NCBI GenBank assembly: GCA_949317995.1
Contig: OX439047.1
Span: 32,216,950-32,280,949, forward strand
Origin: Acholoe squamosa
Taxonomy: Eukaryota > Annelida > Polychaeta > Phyllodocida > Polynoidae
Reading direction: 5' to 3'
DNA length: 64,000 nucleotides
Part shown: positions 1-11,059 of the stretch, piece by piece
Layout: each line of letters begins with the position of its first letter
How positions within the stretch are numbered: position 1 is the stretch's first letter
Notes under the pieces: generated by a model
What the model saw: the letters and a program-made list of their open reading frames with translations, nothing else
Told to the model about the DNA's origin: nothing
The model's database searches: none
Position numbers and translations under genes: made by a program

Positions 1-1000
1 GATTGCATACTCCACCACAAGTCCATGGAAGACAAAATGTAAAAGTACTGCCATATGTGTTTATTTAGTATAACATGTGTTTGTTTAAGGCATTCACTAA
101 GTTATAAACAGTTGCCCATAACACTTAATGCACACTGGAGGGGGTCGTCGAGCCTTTTCTCATTGTTTTAATCTTCTTTTCCCATTTCACATGGCCAGAC
201 ATATCAATATTTAGACTAGAAAACTTAAAGCAGTCTCACTGAGAACCGATTGTCTCATAGATTTATGAAAGGGCTGGAGTTTAGAAGCGTGCATATGCCA
301 AAATTAGATATTATTAAAGTGATTCTTCTTTTCTTAGCATTAATTCAGAACACAGACTCTCTTGGTGCCCAGAAGAAAAACATTATTCTGATTCTTTAGC
401 AGAATTCAACGAAATACGAAACTAGCTATTAGGAATAATGGCATTGTCTTTCTTTTCATTGAAATGAAGCCAAGGAAAGAGGGTGGCTTCAAAATATAAC
501 CCAGAATATACATTAAGATATCAATCAGCTCATTATAAAACCAAATGAGAGAATAAAGGAATACATTATAAGAAATTAATAGATATATCTGCCCTTAAGA
601 ATGCCCCTCCCTCGTACCTAATATGTTTTTGGACACGTGCGGGCTGCATAGGGGAGAGGTCATGGCCTTCTCAACCCCTCCCACACACAATAGGTGTTTA
701 CCTAACAAAGGCTGTGAGGTGCTCATATATCCCACGCCACCCACGCACCATCTGAGCAGCTCACCGTTCTTTCATCACGACATACCTGGATTGGAGCTGC
801 TCAGCAATATCACAGAGAAAAAGAACCTAAATACTGGGAGAAGCAGCAAGTTAAAGCTACAGATGTCAATTTTGGTTCACATTTTACTAATTGCCTTCAT
901 CAAGCCGCAGTCATGACGCCACCTTGAGACGTCAGTTGGAACTAACCTGACCTACCTGTGGGGCTGGGATCGACTTAAAACTGTTAACCAGAACTGTGAG
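1..1000. other. Intergenic, no gene seen
   Basis: AT-rich non-coding sequence. The only open frame of any length (623-916, +) has no recognisable motif and no convincing splice context. No RNA gene or clear repeat was seen. Confidence 0.5.
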
Positions 1001-1222
1001 CATTTAAACAATCATCGGCCCACATCAACATCGATTTCGGATAATTGGTGTTGGCAGTTATCATTAACGAATCGGTATTGATTTGCAGTCACCGGTAATT
1101 GGCAGCCATTGGCAGCTAACAGTAACCAGTCATCAGTAATTATACCCAGGCAATATCAGCAATTGACAGCCATTGGGAGCCAACAGTAACCAGTCATCGG
1201 TAATTGTGACCATTGGCTTAAA
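1001..1222. repeat. Imperfect minisatellite, CAGTAATTGGCAGCCATTGG type
   Basis: Degenerate direct repeats built around CAGTAATTGGCAGCC and CCAACAGTAACCAGTCATC. A second block with the same words, including the leader AGGCAATATCAG, lies at 1995-2150, so an array may have been split by the intervening 770 bp. Non-coding. Confidence 0.6.
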
Positions 1223-1439
1223 TACTCCCAGTAGTTATGTCAGAACCCCTCCTTGAACATAGGTCATTATTCATATTTGAAATCAAGGATTCAGCTCTAA
1301 ATACATTATTAACCATAATAATGTCTAAAAACACAATAAATCAGCCTTTATATAAAATACATAACAATAGGGTGACTTTTATCATAGATTTTTATGTACA
1401 AAGAATTTTACATTTCCGTTTTCAGTTTAGGGGGTGTGG

Positions 1440-1665
1440 ATGGGGGGTCCCCCATGTCATATGTCAATATTAAGAAATGGTCATGTCACATGTCACTTGG
1501 ATCCCCATGTCCCATGTCACCTCTAAGAACGTATCATGTCCCATGTCGATTTTAAGATAGCACCTATGTCATGTCACTATTTTTTTGCCTCATGTCACTA
1601 AGGCCCATGTCACATGTCGATTTTAAGAAATGGCATGTCACCATGTCGAATTTGATGGACCACAC
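1440..1665. repeat. CATGTC-rich repeat block
   Basis: Irregular array of CCCATGTCACATGTCGATTT followed by TAAGAAATGG. It is the reverse complement of the GACATGG/AATTTCTTAAAATCGA array at 46450-46930, so this is a dispersed repeat family and not a local expansion. No coding potential is visible. Confidence 0.65.
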
Positions 1666-1738
1666 CCATAGTTTAGGGTTTTTTGTGAATACCCCCGAAA
1701 ATTGGCATAAAAATCTGCATATTTTGATTATTGGAATG

Positions 1739-1752
1739 GTTGCCATGGCAAC
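1739..1752. promoter_or_regulatory. RFX X-box-like palindrome
   Basis: Exact GTTGCCATGGCAAC, matching the known RFX consensus GTNRCC(N0-3)RGYAAC. No ciliary or other gene start is adjacent. The same word recurs elsewhere in repeat-rich sequence, so function is not implied. Confidence 0.35.
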
Positions 1753-1994
1753 CAGAAACAGGCATATAGGTTGATTTTTCATGAAAAATGTTCATTTTAC
1801 CATCCAAATATGGGCCATTTCTACTGAAAATGGTGCATTTTAAAGGAGACCATTCAATTCTGCATAAAAATTTAGCTTAAAATATTTTTATAATGATTTT
1901 AGAGTAATTTTGCCCCTCCAATGCCCCCGGGTGGCCAAATGGGGAATTAAAAATCTCCCACGGAGGGGTGTTTTACCTTGATAGGTCACTTTAT

Positions 1995-2150
1995 ACCTAG
2001 GCAATATCAGTAATTGGCAGCCATTGGCAGCCAACAGTAATAATCTATTAGTAATTGATACCAGGCATCAGCAGTAATTGGCAGGCATTGGCAGACAACT
2101 GCAATGAACAATTAATAATTGTAGCCAATTCCAATAAATAATTATTGGTG
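1995..2150. repeat. Second block of the CAGTAATTGGCAGCC minisatellite
   Basis: Shares CAATATCAGTAATTGGCAGC and CAACAGTAAT words with the block at 1001-1222, in the same orientation. Confidence 0.55.
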
Positions 2151-2485
2151 CAAGGTTTGGGTTTGTGTGGCCATGGAATCAGACATCCTATTTTCTATTG
2201 TTGCTGTGGCAGATTTAGATAGGGGCACCACTGGGGTGGCCCAGGAGTCCCTTAATTCCCTTCGCCATCAACAATGGGCCTATTTACATCCTATTTGTTG
2301 AAAACCTTATAAGATTATTGCATTTTCATGCCGACACAAATGTATTTGCTGGGGCACCTATTTCTTTTTAATTTCCAGATAGTGTGGCTTTTTGGTCGAT
2401 ACCACAACCTCATTGCAGCTGTGTTGGTATGTTGTGATATATCCAGCTTCAGTAGTTAGTCCAATTCATTCAGAAGTCTGGTGAC

Positions 2486-2797
2486 CTAAGCAAATAAGAG
2501 ATTCCAGGGACCGCAGTTTGGCGTCATGACAACATAACTACAAGGGAAACTGCTGTCATCCTGCCTTTGTTTCCACCAATTACTGTAGGCATTTGAAGCC
2601 AGCTCCCTACTTAGAGCATGCAACACAGTGCCAATATTGCACGATGCATTTCCCTCTTCTAACCTTGTCAGCACTTTCTGAAAGGTCCTTGTTCTCACGA
2701 AGAAGTCAGCTTTTGTGTGGGCAATAGTCCCCACACAGATCCTGAAGGCGATAATTGTACATAAGGAATTCTCAACATCAGCAGAAATGTTGCACAT
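2486..2797 (-). CDS. Unrecognised 103-codon ORF
   Basis: Open frame from ATG to stop with a mixed, protein-like composition, including a Glu/Leu-containing central stretch (KVLTRLEEGN) and several Trp and Cys. I see no domain, signal peptide or membrane segment, and no flanking splice sites that would make it an exon. It may be a decayed transposon fragment or chance. Listed only because it is among the more protein-like frames of the first 13 kb. Confidence 0.12.
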   Translation of the reverse strand: MCNISADVENSLCTIIAFRICVGTIAHTKADFFVRTRTFQKVLTRLEEGNASCNIGTVLHALSRELASNAYSNWWKQRQDDSSFPCSYVVMTPNCGPWNLLFA

Positions 2798-2952
2798 ATT
2801 GTTTTACTTGTGTTCCCTAGTAGGCAAGAAAAAAAGCAGTTTCAGAAATCCACCTAAAAGAAAAAAAAACTATAATCATTTACTGATTTTTCATAGTATT
2901 TATGTAATAAATGAAGAATATCTTGTTGGGAGAGCAGAAGGCCATTTTATCA

Positions 2953-3012
2953 TGATAACTTGGATTACGGATCCGCCGCCAAAGTTTTTGGCAGATTCTG
3001 GCTGCCCATATT
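2953..3012 (+). repeat. Terminal fragment of the AACTTGGATTAC MITE
   Basis: TGATAACTTGGATTACGGAT followed by CCGCCGCCAAAG matches the terminus of the short element at 13512-13742. Only one end is recognisable here. Confidence 0.5.
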
Positions 3013-3059
3013 TGTCAAGATTTGTAGTAAAACAAAGTGTAATAAGTCCATGGGGATAG

Positions 3060-4880
3060 GTAAACGCTCAACAATTCGCGTTCTTTCCTATATGTACATC
3101 TCCAGAATGTGTACTTGACTGTCAAAAGGTCCTTTAAATGCTCATAAAGTGTAATTTTCGGGTGTCCTATGTGGATTTTGTTTGTTTTGTCTTTTGAGAG
3201 TCTAACCGCTGGGAAATGTTGGTCCAAAATATTACTTTTTTTTTAACTCTGGTCGCCCAAAGTGCTGAGTCAGAATTTTATAACCCAAATTATTGTAATA
3301 ACATGGCCTAAGGTTATATCAATACAGCCTCACCTTACTCTGGAGGTCATTTCTTAAAACAGTGCGATCGCCCACAGCACTACGACTGTAAATTCCAATG
3401 CTATACAAAGTTTTGATATTCATAATGTACATCCAAATCAGTCAGGTCTTCCTTTGCAGTTTCAGAGGTGGTGACGTTAAATTATATTGAAATGACACCC
3501 AGGAGGTTATTTCAAAAAAGGCTATACACATGTGCATACAGCTGGAGTTTCTCTGGACTATCCTTCTAGTCCCCCGAACATAATTATATGCAGGGAGCTC
3601 CATCTGGTAAGAGTTGGAGGAAGTATAGCATTACATAAAAATAAGTTCACATACAGCAATTATGACACAAAGCACTGCAAAAAGCTGAGACATTTTTGCA
3701 TGCTCGTTCTGTAGTGCCCTGGTGTTATAGGGTCAAGGATACCCACGTCTATGATTGACTAATCATTGTACTTGGAATAGTCAATTTTATAATTCCTCTG
3801 TTAAAGGTTGCAACAGCATCGACCCGTATTCATGTAATGTATGTAGACAGAATTACCTGAAGTAAAGGAAGCCGATGGGAAACACTATTTTAATCTTTCT
3901 GATGCTTTCTGTCGAATGACTCTAAATGATTTTGGTCAGCAAAAGGATATTATACCTTTGAGAAAGGGTAACACCAAGACTATCATCCCCTTTTATGAAA
4001 ATGGCGATTGTATTCTCTAGAATGTACATCAGGATAAAATTACATTACTTTTTTTTCCCGAAATATCTATTCAACTTTTAAAGCAATTGCTGCTACTATT
4101 TAAAAAGAAAGAATAGTACCCATCACTCTCCCCAAAGAAGCGTCCTCATGCCTCGCTGCATGGTTTTGGTACAGCATCATCTGTAGTCAGGCACCACCCA
4201 CGTGCCATCTGATGATAAACCATGACATTACGCAGCCAGCACTATGCCCTAGATACTGTATCTGGGCTGTTTGCTATAGTATAGCTCCTATCCTATATAG
4301 TTTTATATCACAGTCATAATCAACACTGTGACCACAATCCTAAGTACATATATAGTACTCCCATTTTACCCTTCTTTTTGTCTGCTATTGAATTCCCTCT
4401 CAGGTAACAAAATGGGGTTATTTTAACGTTTAGGGTAGGTAAACCTTATAAAGATGTCCGTTCCTGTGCATGTATTCCATGGGACAACTTTGGTGGCTAG
4501 TAGTTCTGGAGGGTGTTGCTCCTATTGTAAAAAGAGCTTTGAGCATGTGCCCTCTTTTCTAAACAAGTCGTGCACTGCTTCACCCTTCAACTTGCACTCA
4601 CCACATTAGGCTGAAAAGTCACCTGCCTTGTTTAAAATAGAGAGAGCTGCACTACCAGGTACCTACTCATGTCACACGCTCTATAGTTTATTATACTGAC
4701 CGACTTCTCCCAACTAGGTACCTACTCAAATACCCCTTTTTTAGCACCGTACTTAAATGACCACTTGTGAGCAACAAAATGGCCAAGTTATAGATACATG
4801 AAAAGAAAGGACTGGAAATGAGGGCATATTTAGCCAGCTCTTCCTTTTACTATAGGAGCAACACCCTCCTGAGAGCAGTG
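3060..4880. other. Intergenic, nothing recognised
   Basis: AT-rich DNA with short ORFs only. No gene, RNA or well-formed repeat was recognised. Confidence 0.5.
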
Positions 4881-4888
4881 GCCACTTA

Positions 4889-5035
4889 GAATACTGGTAC
4901 CTTAGGTAGCAGAGACACTTAGGTGCAGACACTTAGGGTGTATGCGGGAGGACACCAAGGGTGCCAGGTGCAAACCACGGGACATTTAGGATGCAAGGAC
5001 ACATAGGATGCAACGACAGGACATTTAGGGTGCAA
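4889..5035 (+). repeat. Solo left arm of a 15-bp-subrepeat foldback element
   Basis: Begins GAATACTGGTACCTTAGG like the complete copies at 6030 and 10078, followed by degenerate 15-bp units of the type GGACACTTAGGGTGC. The opposite inverted arm is missing. Instead the sequence runs directly into an unrelated palindrome at 5057. Confidence 0.7.
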
Positions 5036-5056
5036 TGATAACTCGAACTGAATGGA

Positions 5057-5167
5057 GTGTGTATAAACCAATTAGATACCATGAGAGACCCCTGATCGTA
5101 TTCAATGAGTTATACAAATTGAACACGACCAGGGGCCATGAGTGGTATCTGATTGATTTTATGCACA
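5057..5167. repeat. Imperfect palindrome, MITE-like
   Basis: The arm with AATTAGATACCATGAGAG is mirrored by the arm with CATGAGTGGTATCTGATTG around a short centre near 5112. It explains the overlapping short ORFs on both strands. It abuts the solo foldback arm ending at about 5035. Confidence 0.6.
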
Positions 5168-5487
5168 TGACATCGGTTTTTATTTTATCATACATGCAAT
5201 ACAACACTGTAGTAAACAGATAACTGACAAAGTGTAGAGCTATGTTCCGGAATATTCACTTTATGAATTTCTCAACGTTTTAATACCACAACCTTTTCAC
5301 ACACCTCCAAATTTGCCAAATACCAACTCCATATTACTCCTCCTCTTTTCCTTATAGTGTACCCCTCCTCTTTGAGTGAGGCAGGCTTTAAATGAAATTA
5401 AGAGATAACACGGGAGGACAGTCTCAGCATCCCTTATACGTTTGTACACAAGGTTGTCATCGATACCTACACTATAACAAATACATT

Positions 5488-5575
5488 AAACAAATGTCCA
5501 TGACCATGGGATGTTTTTACATCGTATTCCCGAGGTGGGACTGGCGTCTCCCATGAAGCCATCATACCGCCACTT
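5488..5575 (+). repeat. Half-copy of the CATGGAATATTTTTGCATCG palindrome family
   Basis: ACAAATGTCCATGACCATGG then TTTTTACATCGTATTCCC resembles the left arm of the complete palindrome at 30856-30992, continuing to its centre. The right arm is not recognisable. Confidence 0.5.
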
Positions 5576-6029
5576 AGGCTTGGTAAGGGTACCCGATCAT
5601 AGACAATAGTTTGGCCAACTGGACTTGACATACCTTTGGAATTCATACCTACTTCTTAATAATCAATATTGAGCTTTCACCAGAGCATACTACTATAAAC
5701 ACTTTCACCTTGAGCCAACCACCTTGCACCTTGAGACAACCACACATGCTCAGTATACTTACACAATTGAAATTCCCTCCTTCATGGTCTCTTACTGGTA
5801 GAGGCATACCCTGTTGTACATGGTGAAAGAACTATATACATGTGCATGGGCTCTTACTAAAAGCATGTACATTGCTTTTGGTTGGCTTTAGGTGTGAGGT
5901 AGTTGGCTCAACGTAAAATGGTGGTTGGCTCAAGATGAAATCACTATAGGTCCCAAAACATTGAGTGATAACACATACATTGTGTGCCTTTTTGTCAATT
6001 CTTGATGCTATCATGTATGTAGTACATAT

Positions 6030-6718
6030 GAATACTGGTACCTTAGGTAGCAGAGACACTTAGGGTGCAGACACTTAGGGTGCATGCAGGTGGACACTTA
6101 GGGTGCTAGGACATGTAGGGTGCAAACCACAGGACATGTAGGGTGCAAGGACACATAGGGTGCAACGGCAGGACATTTAGGGTGCAAAACAAACTGGTCT
6201 AGATTTGTAAACTGTGAACTATTCTGCCCCCCTCAGAGTGTCTGCCCCCCACCCCTCCCGAGGCTGGTGGCCGGGAGTCGGCCTCCTGTCGGCAGTGATA
6301 GTGGAACTAAAAAGATTTAGGATTAATAGTGAACCAAATAATCATACTCCAAGCTCTAATAGAACTAGAAACAATTAAAGGGCTAAGGATACTGTCCCTA
6401 CGCCGTCAGTAGGCGGTTTTGTTGTGTATACAAAGATGAAATCACCAGCCTCTACCCCTACCACTGATTTTATTCCCCATAGCCTTATAAACATAGAGAT
6501 AAAATTAGTGGTGCGAGCTAGAGGCATGTGATGTCTGTTCAGAGGGGACTCCCTACAGACAGATGGGCTATAAACAGACTGCACCCTAAGTGTCTTGGTA
6601 TTTTCACCCTGCACCCTACCTGTCCTTTTTGTGCACCCTAAGTGTCTGCTACCTAAGTGTCTTCGCACCCTACATGTCTGCACCCTAAGTGTCCTTGCAC
6701 CCTAAAATACCTGTTACC
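6030..6718. mobile_element. Foldback (TU/FB-like) element, complete copy, 689 bp
   Basis: The left arm (6030-6190) is an array of about 15-bp units such as GGACACTTAGGGTGC. The right arm (6578-6718) carries the same units inverted (GCACCCTAAGTGTCC). The element is flanked by a perfect 8-bp duplication GTACATAT (6022-6029 and 6719-6726). The middle has no transposase-like ORF but contains a smaller palindrome around CCACTGATTTTAT. Long terminal inverted repeats made of short tandem repeats are the hallmark of foldback elements (Drosophila FB, sea urchin TU). The 8-bp duplication fits that class or hAT-type transposition. The element is non-autonomous. Confidence 0.75.
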
Positions 6719-6965
6719 GTACATATCACGCCGGGTATATATTCACGTAACCCACTTAAACTCATGATATATCTGCTTTAAACCATATGGTCCAGGTGTG
6801 TCACATCTAGTGTATATGGGAGACATTTCTATAGACCAGGTTACATGATAAATCATATTCAGAGTGAGATTCTTTTGTTCTAAGGTGTGACCATGGTTTT
6901 AATTAATTATCTGTATCTATGCAGAAGTAAAGTTTGCTATATCAGGCCAGTGAAAAGCATTAATG

Positions 6966-7034
<69 letters not shown>
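6966..7034. repeat. (TA)n microsatellite
   Basis: About 70 bp of almost uninterrupted TA dinucleotide. Confidence 0.95.
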
Positions 7035-7038
<4 letters not shown>

Positions 7039-8280
7039 ATACCAAAGATTTTGATTTTTGACAAAATGGCTAGTTGGTCACGTTGGAAACATGCCGTTTA
7101 GGATTTTAGGATAGGCTAACCTAAAGACGTCCGTTCCTGTGTATGTATTCCATGGAACAGCTTTGGTGGCTAATATCTCTTAGAACAATGGCCACATAGG
7201 CTTGGTAAGGGTACCCTATCATAGACAACTGTTTGGTCACGTTGGAAACATGACAAAGATGGGTACTTGCAGACGTCATCATACAATGACTATTACTTTG
7301 AATATCAACAGAAATAACTCCATGTGTTACTCTAACACCTGTACTTTAAGACAAGTAGGGTAATAGGCTCATAGAATAATATATGGGGAAGAGGGAACAG
7401 AATGTAACAGATGGAGGACTCTTGTATGTGGACTTCTTTAGGTTAACCTACCCTAATAACCGTCATTTCCAAGTTGAAATAACGTTAAAAGATTGTTCAG
7501 CTTATCTCCATTTCGTGGACTCAAACCAACATTAAAAAAAAATAACATTAAAAAAACCATTGATTCAACACACTATAAATTCTCATGAAAATATGCATTA
7601 AAGTGATGCACTGAATTAATATTGAAACCATCTTATCTTGCTCCCTACCAATCCTGTATATTGCCATAGGATATTTACTTCATTTCTTCTCTCTGATGTA
7701 TTTGAATCATTTGCCCCCATCTGTTGATGCTCCAATGGTACATGAGCCCTCCTTAATCAAGCAATCGTGCTCCTCGTCAATTAGAGGAATAGCCTACTGA
7801 TTCATGAATAAGGTAAGACAGACAAGGAATGAACTCTAAATGTTTCAATACGGGTGTTTACCAAAACAAGGATCATAATGCAAAGAAAGACCATTTTCAT
7901 TCATTCATGGATATATATATCTTTATCTACATACCTAGCCAATAAACTTGTTAAAACTCAACTCAAACTCATCGGATCTTGATAATAGAGTTGATACAAC
8001 TATTATATTATCATTACCATTATTAGACAGATGTATAATTGTAGCATCCAGCCAAGTTCCATCACAACATTTCCTGCCACCTAGCAAGACATATTCATAT
8101 CACAAAATAACATTGAATCAATGTTTTTGGACCACCTAAATCAACATTCTTCTGAGTCCACATTCTGTACGTTGATCAACATTGTTCGGGGTCTTTTACT
8201 GAGAATTTTTAATCAATTAGTGTTAGTCCAACTAACCATCGGTGAAGGTCAATCTACGTTCACTCAACATTTCTTGTTAA
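7035..8280. other. Intergenic, nothing recognised
   Basis: AT-rich DNA. A phrase near 7200 (CTTGGTAAGGGTACCC) also occurs near 5580, so low-copy repeats are present, but no gene is seen. Confidence 0.5.
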
Positions 8281-8352
8281 CTGGGCTGTTCCACCTGGGC
8301 TGTTCCACCTGGGCTGTTCCACCTGGGCTGTTCCACCTGGGCTGTTCCACCT
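8280..8352 (+). repeat. 14-bp tandem repeat, about five copies
   Basis: Near-perfect tandem copies of GGGCTGTTCCACCT. The core CTGGGCTGTTCC occurs once more just beyond the right end of the neighbouring element (about 8961-8972), as if the array had grown from a target-site duplication. Confidence 0.85.
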
Positions 8353-8353
8353 G

Positions 8354-8963
8354 AGACCTGTTTCACAAGGGCCATATACTAGTGACATAGACTTAAGAGC
8401 AAGATACTCATAAGGTGGTGTTAAGATCAATCATTGGATTCATTGGTCATATCTCCATAGCTCACTCTTAGTAGGAGGTGTTTCAAAAGGAAATTGGGAT
8501 TGAAGCTTACTAGTAAAGAGTCAATGTAAGAGTGACATATGACCAACAGAAAGTAGCTGATTTATGTGGAAGGTTGAGGGTACACATAAATGGGAAAAAT
8601 CATATCAATTAGTGGAACCCCACATATCTTTTTAATCCATGATGTCAGGAATATATCAAAATGAAATACCCTTTTATAATACCTTTTTATATTGTGAAAT
8701 AACAAAGTAGAGGCACGTTCTGCACCTGGGTGATTGATCTTACTAGCTGAATGATTGGTCTACGAGTGACCTAAGGACTGATCTTGATTACTGCCCCTAT
8801 GTCCAATTGACAGCTGTTTCTAAAGGACCAGTCTTAAGTTCCAATACTAGTGACAGCTTGTTCCGAAACACTAGTAGTCATTCCTAAATGACTGATCTTA
8901 AGTTGTCACTAGTAGAGTGGAAAGATCGATCTTAAATAAGGAATGCTTATGAAACAGGTCTCT
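8354..8963. mobile_element. Non-autonomous inverted-repeat element, about 610 bp
   Basis: Inverted termini AGACCTGTTTCACAAGG (left) and AGACCTGTTTCATAAGC (right, read on the minus strand). The interior holds repeated subterminal words such as GATCTTAAG and ACTAGTGACA in both halves. No ORF with transposase features. Flanking CTGGGCTGTTCC on both sides may be the duplicated target. Confidence 0.55.
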
Positions 8964-9329
8964 GGGCTGTTCCCTGGCCGCCAGCACGTGAACACTCCAG
9001 ATCTACCTGGAGACTTGGAATGTTCATGTATGTTTCGGACATCATTTGGAAAAGAAGCCCTAAACTGACAGACATACCACGTCCACCACTCAGATTTATG
9101 ACTCGGACATCGAATTATAACATATTGAGAAGGCATTCTCTACCAGCATGTTTCTGCAGGTACATGTATTATATAATCCGTGTGCGTTAAATTCGCCATG
9201 ACTTTGAACTTGGCATAACACATGAGGGTAGATCCACAAGTTAATTTGCATCCTTTATTGAATCTTTGTCCCGGAAATTCCAACGCCTAGATCTACACGT
9301 TGCCTTTATTCCTTGATGTAAAATATTAT

Positions 9330-9645
9330 CTTTCCCATTATTCTATCCAGGGCATTTTTGATTTTGTATAGAAATGTATGGGCAGACCATTTCATATTCT
9401 TTATTTTAACGGTAAAAACATAGAAATTATGAGCATTGTGAAGAATGTGTAAAAAAAAGAATAGCTAAGCTATTAACGGTAGACCAAGATCCGTTCACGG
9501 AAATTGATGAAAATTTATGAAAATTCTTGAAAATATCTTAAAATTTCCAAAAATCCTTAGAATTAAAAAAAAGGAAATCCAGGGTCGGCCCTGCTTTGCT
9601 AGGGTAGGGCTTGGGTCGGTCAGGGACCCTCCTTTTTCATGCCTA
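9330..9645 (+). mobile_element. GGTCGGT-type MITE, degenerate copy
   Basis: Shares TATAGAAATGTATGGGCAGA and the right-end phrase TTTGCTAGGG...GGTCGGTCAGG with copies at 25560-25895 and 53640-53965. The copy at 12705-13010 is inverted. The A-rich interior carries direct (not tandem) words such as GAAAATT. Non-coding. Confidence 0.6.
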
Positions 9646-10077
9646 GTCTGTGTTCCCTTTCAGGCAATCGGACATGCGTCCTTATTTATGTGCATTCTTT
9701 CCCCGTTATGTCTGCCTGTTGTTAAGGTCTCTCTCTTTCTATTCTCTTTATCTGAATCTCTGAAGATTCCTTTCCATATAGCCATAATATTGGTTCATTA
9801 AACCTGTAAATTTTGCTAGCCTCAATACTTTTCTCACGGCCGATAGAGTAATCAGTGAATGATACATGAAATCGACCTGGATTTCACTTTGGTCCATATC
9901 TGAGAATCTACGTGCAACTATCCACCAAAAACAGTGCCATTGCAGACAGCGGACAGCTCCCAGATCCCCAGGTGAGCAGGTACCGAGTTACTCACTTAGC
10001 AGGTACAAACTCTGAGTGAGCAGCTCATACTCTAACCCCATTTACCACTAGCCCCCCTTACACACGTGTAGAAGCCT

Positions 10078-10776
10078 GAGTACTGGTACCTTAGGTAGCA
10101 GAGACACATAGGGTGCATGCAGGTAGACACTTAGGGTGCTAGGACATGTAGGGTGCAAACCACAGGACATGTAGGGTGCAAGGACACATAGGGTGCAACA
10201 GCAGGACATTTAGGGTGCAAAACAAACTGGTCTAGATTTGTAAACTGTAAACTATTCTGCCCCCCTCAGAGTGTCTGCCCCCCCCCCCTCCCCTCAGAGG
10301 CTGGCAGCCGGTAGTCGGCCTCCTGTCGGCAGTGATAGTGGAATTAAAAAGATTTGGGATTAATGGTGAACCAAATAATTATACTCCAAGTTCTAATAGA
10401 ACTAGAAACAATTAAAGGGCTAAGGATACTGTCCCTACGCCGTCGGTCACCGACTGACGGGCGTCAGTCAGCAGTTTTGTTGTGTATACAAAGATGAAAT
10501 CACCAGCCTCTAGCCCTACCACTGATTTTATTCCCCATAGCCTTATATGCATAGAGATAAAATCAGTGGTGCTAGCTAGAGGCACGTGATGTCTGTTCAG
10601 AGGGGACTCCCTATAGACAGATGGGCTATAGACTGACTGCACCCTAAGTGTCTTGGTATTTTCACCCTGCACCCTACCTGTCCTTTTTGTGCACCCTAAG
10701 TGTCTGCTTCCTAAGTGTCTTCGCACCCTACATGTCTGCACCCTAAGTGTCCTGGCACCCTAAAGTACCTGTTACC
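10078..10776. mobile_element. Foldback (TU/FB-like) element, second complete copy
   Basis: Same architecture and interior as 6030-6718: left 15-bp-unit arm (10078-10215), a common interior (AACAAACTGGTCTAGATTTG), and inverted right arm (10640-10776). Flanks AGAAGCCT and AGAAGGAA are a possible degraded 8-bp duplication (5 of 8 match). It has an extra CGACTGACGGGCGTCAG insertion near 10450 relative to the first copy. Non-autonomous. Confidence 0.7.
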
Positions 10777-10873
10777 AGAAGGAATGAAGCCCCTGAGCTG
10801 CTCCCACCCACTGGCTACTGTACACTGAACAAACAGTGAGCAGCACAGTTGTATCTGGATCGACTCACAGCCA

Positions 10874-10940
10874 CTCAGCAGACCCTTGGACAAACATCCA
10901 CCACCCACTCAGCAGACCCTTGGACAAACATCCACCACCG
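10874..10940 (+). repeat. 32-bp direct tandem pair
   Basis: Two adjacent copies of CAGCAGACCCTTGGACAAAC continuing ATCCACCACC. A related CTCAGCAGACCC phrase occurs in the LTRs at 35.3 and 40.8 kb, hinting at a shared retroelement origin. Confidence 0.7.
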
Positions 10941-11059
10941 GGGGCCCTAGTTCTTTGTCACATTATCAGTGAAGTGTCAAGGTTGGTAATCTTGTATTTG
11001 GAACATAGTCTCAGAGCAGAGAGGAAGCATTGTGAGCGGCTCTCTGAGGGTGAGTAACT

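Noticed and set aside
6060-6180. TTAGGG words suggestive of interstitial telomere repeats
   Set aside because: TTAGGG occurs once per 15-bp foldback subrepeat (ACACTTAGGGTGC), not as hexamer tandem arrays.
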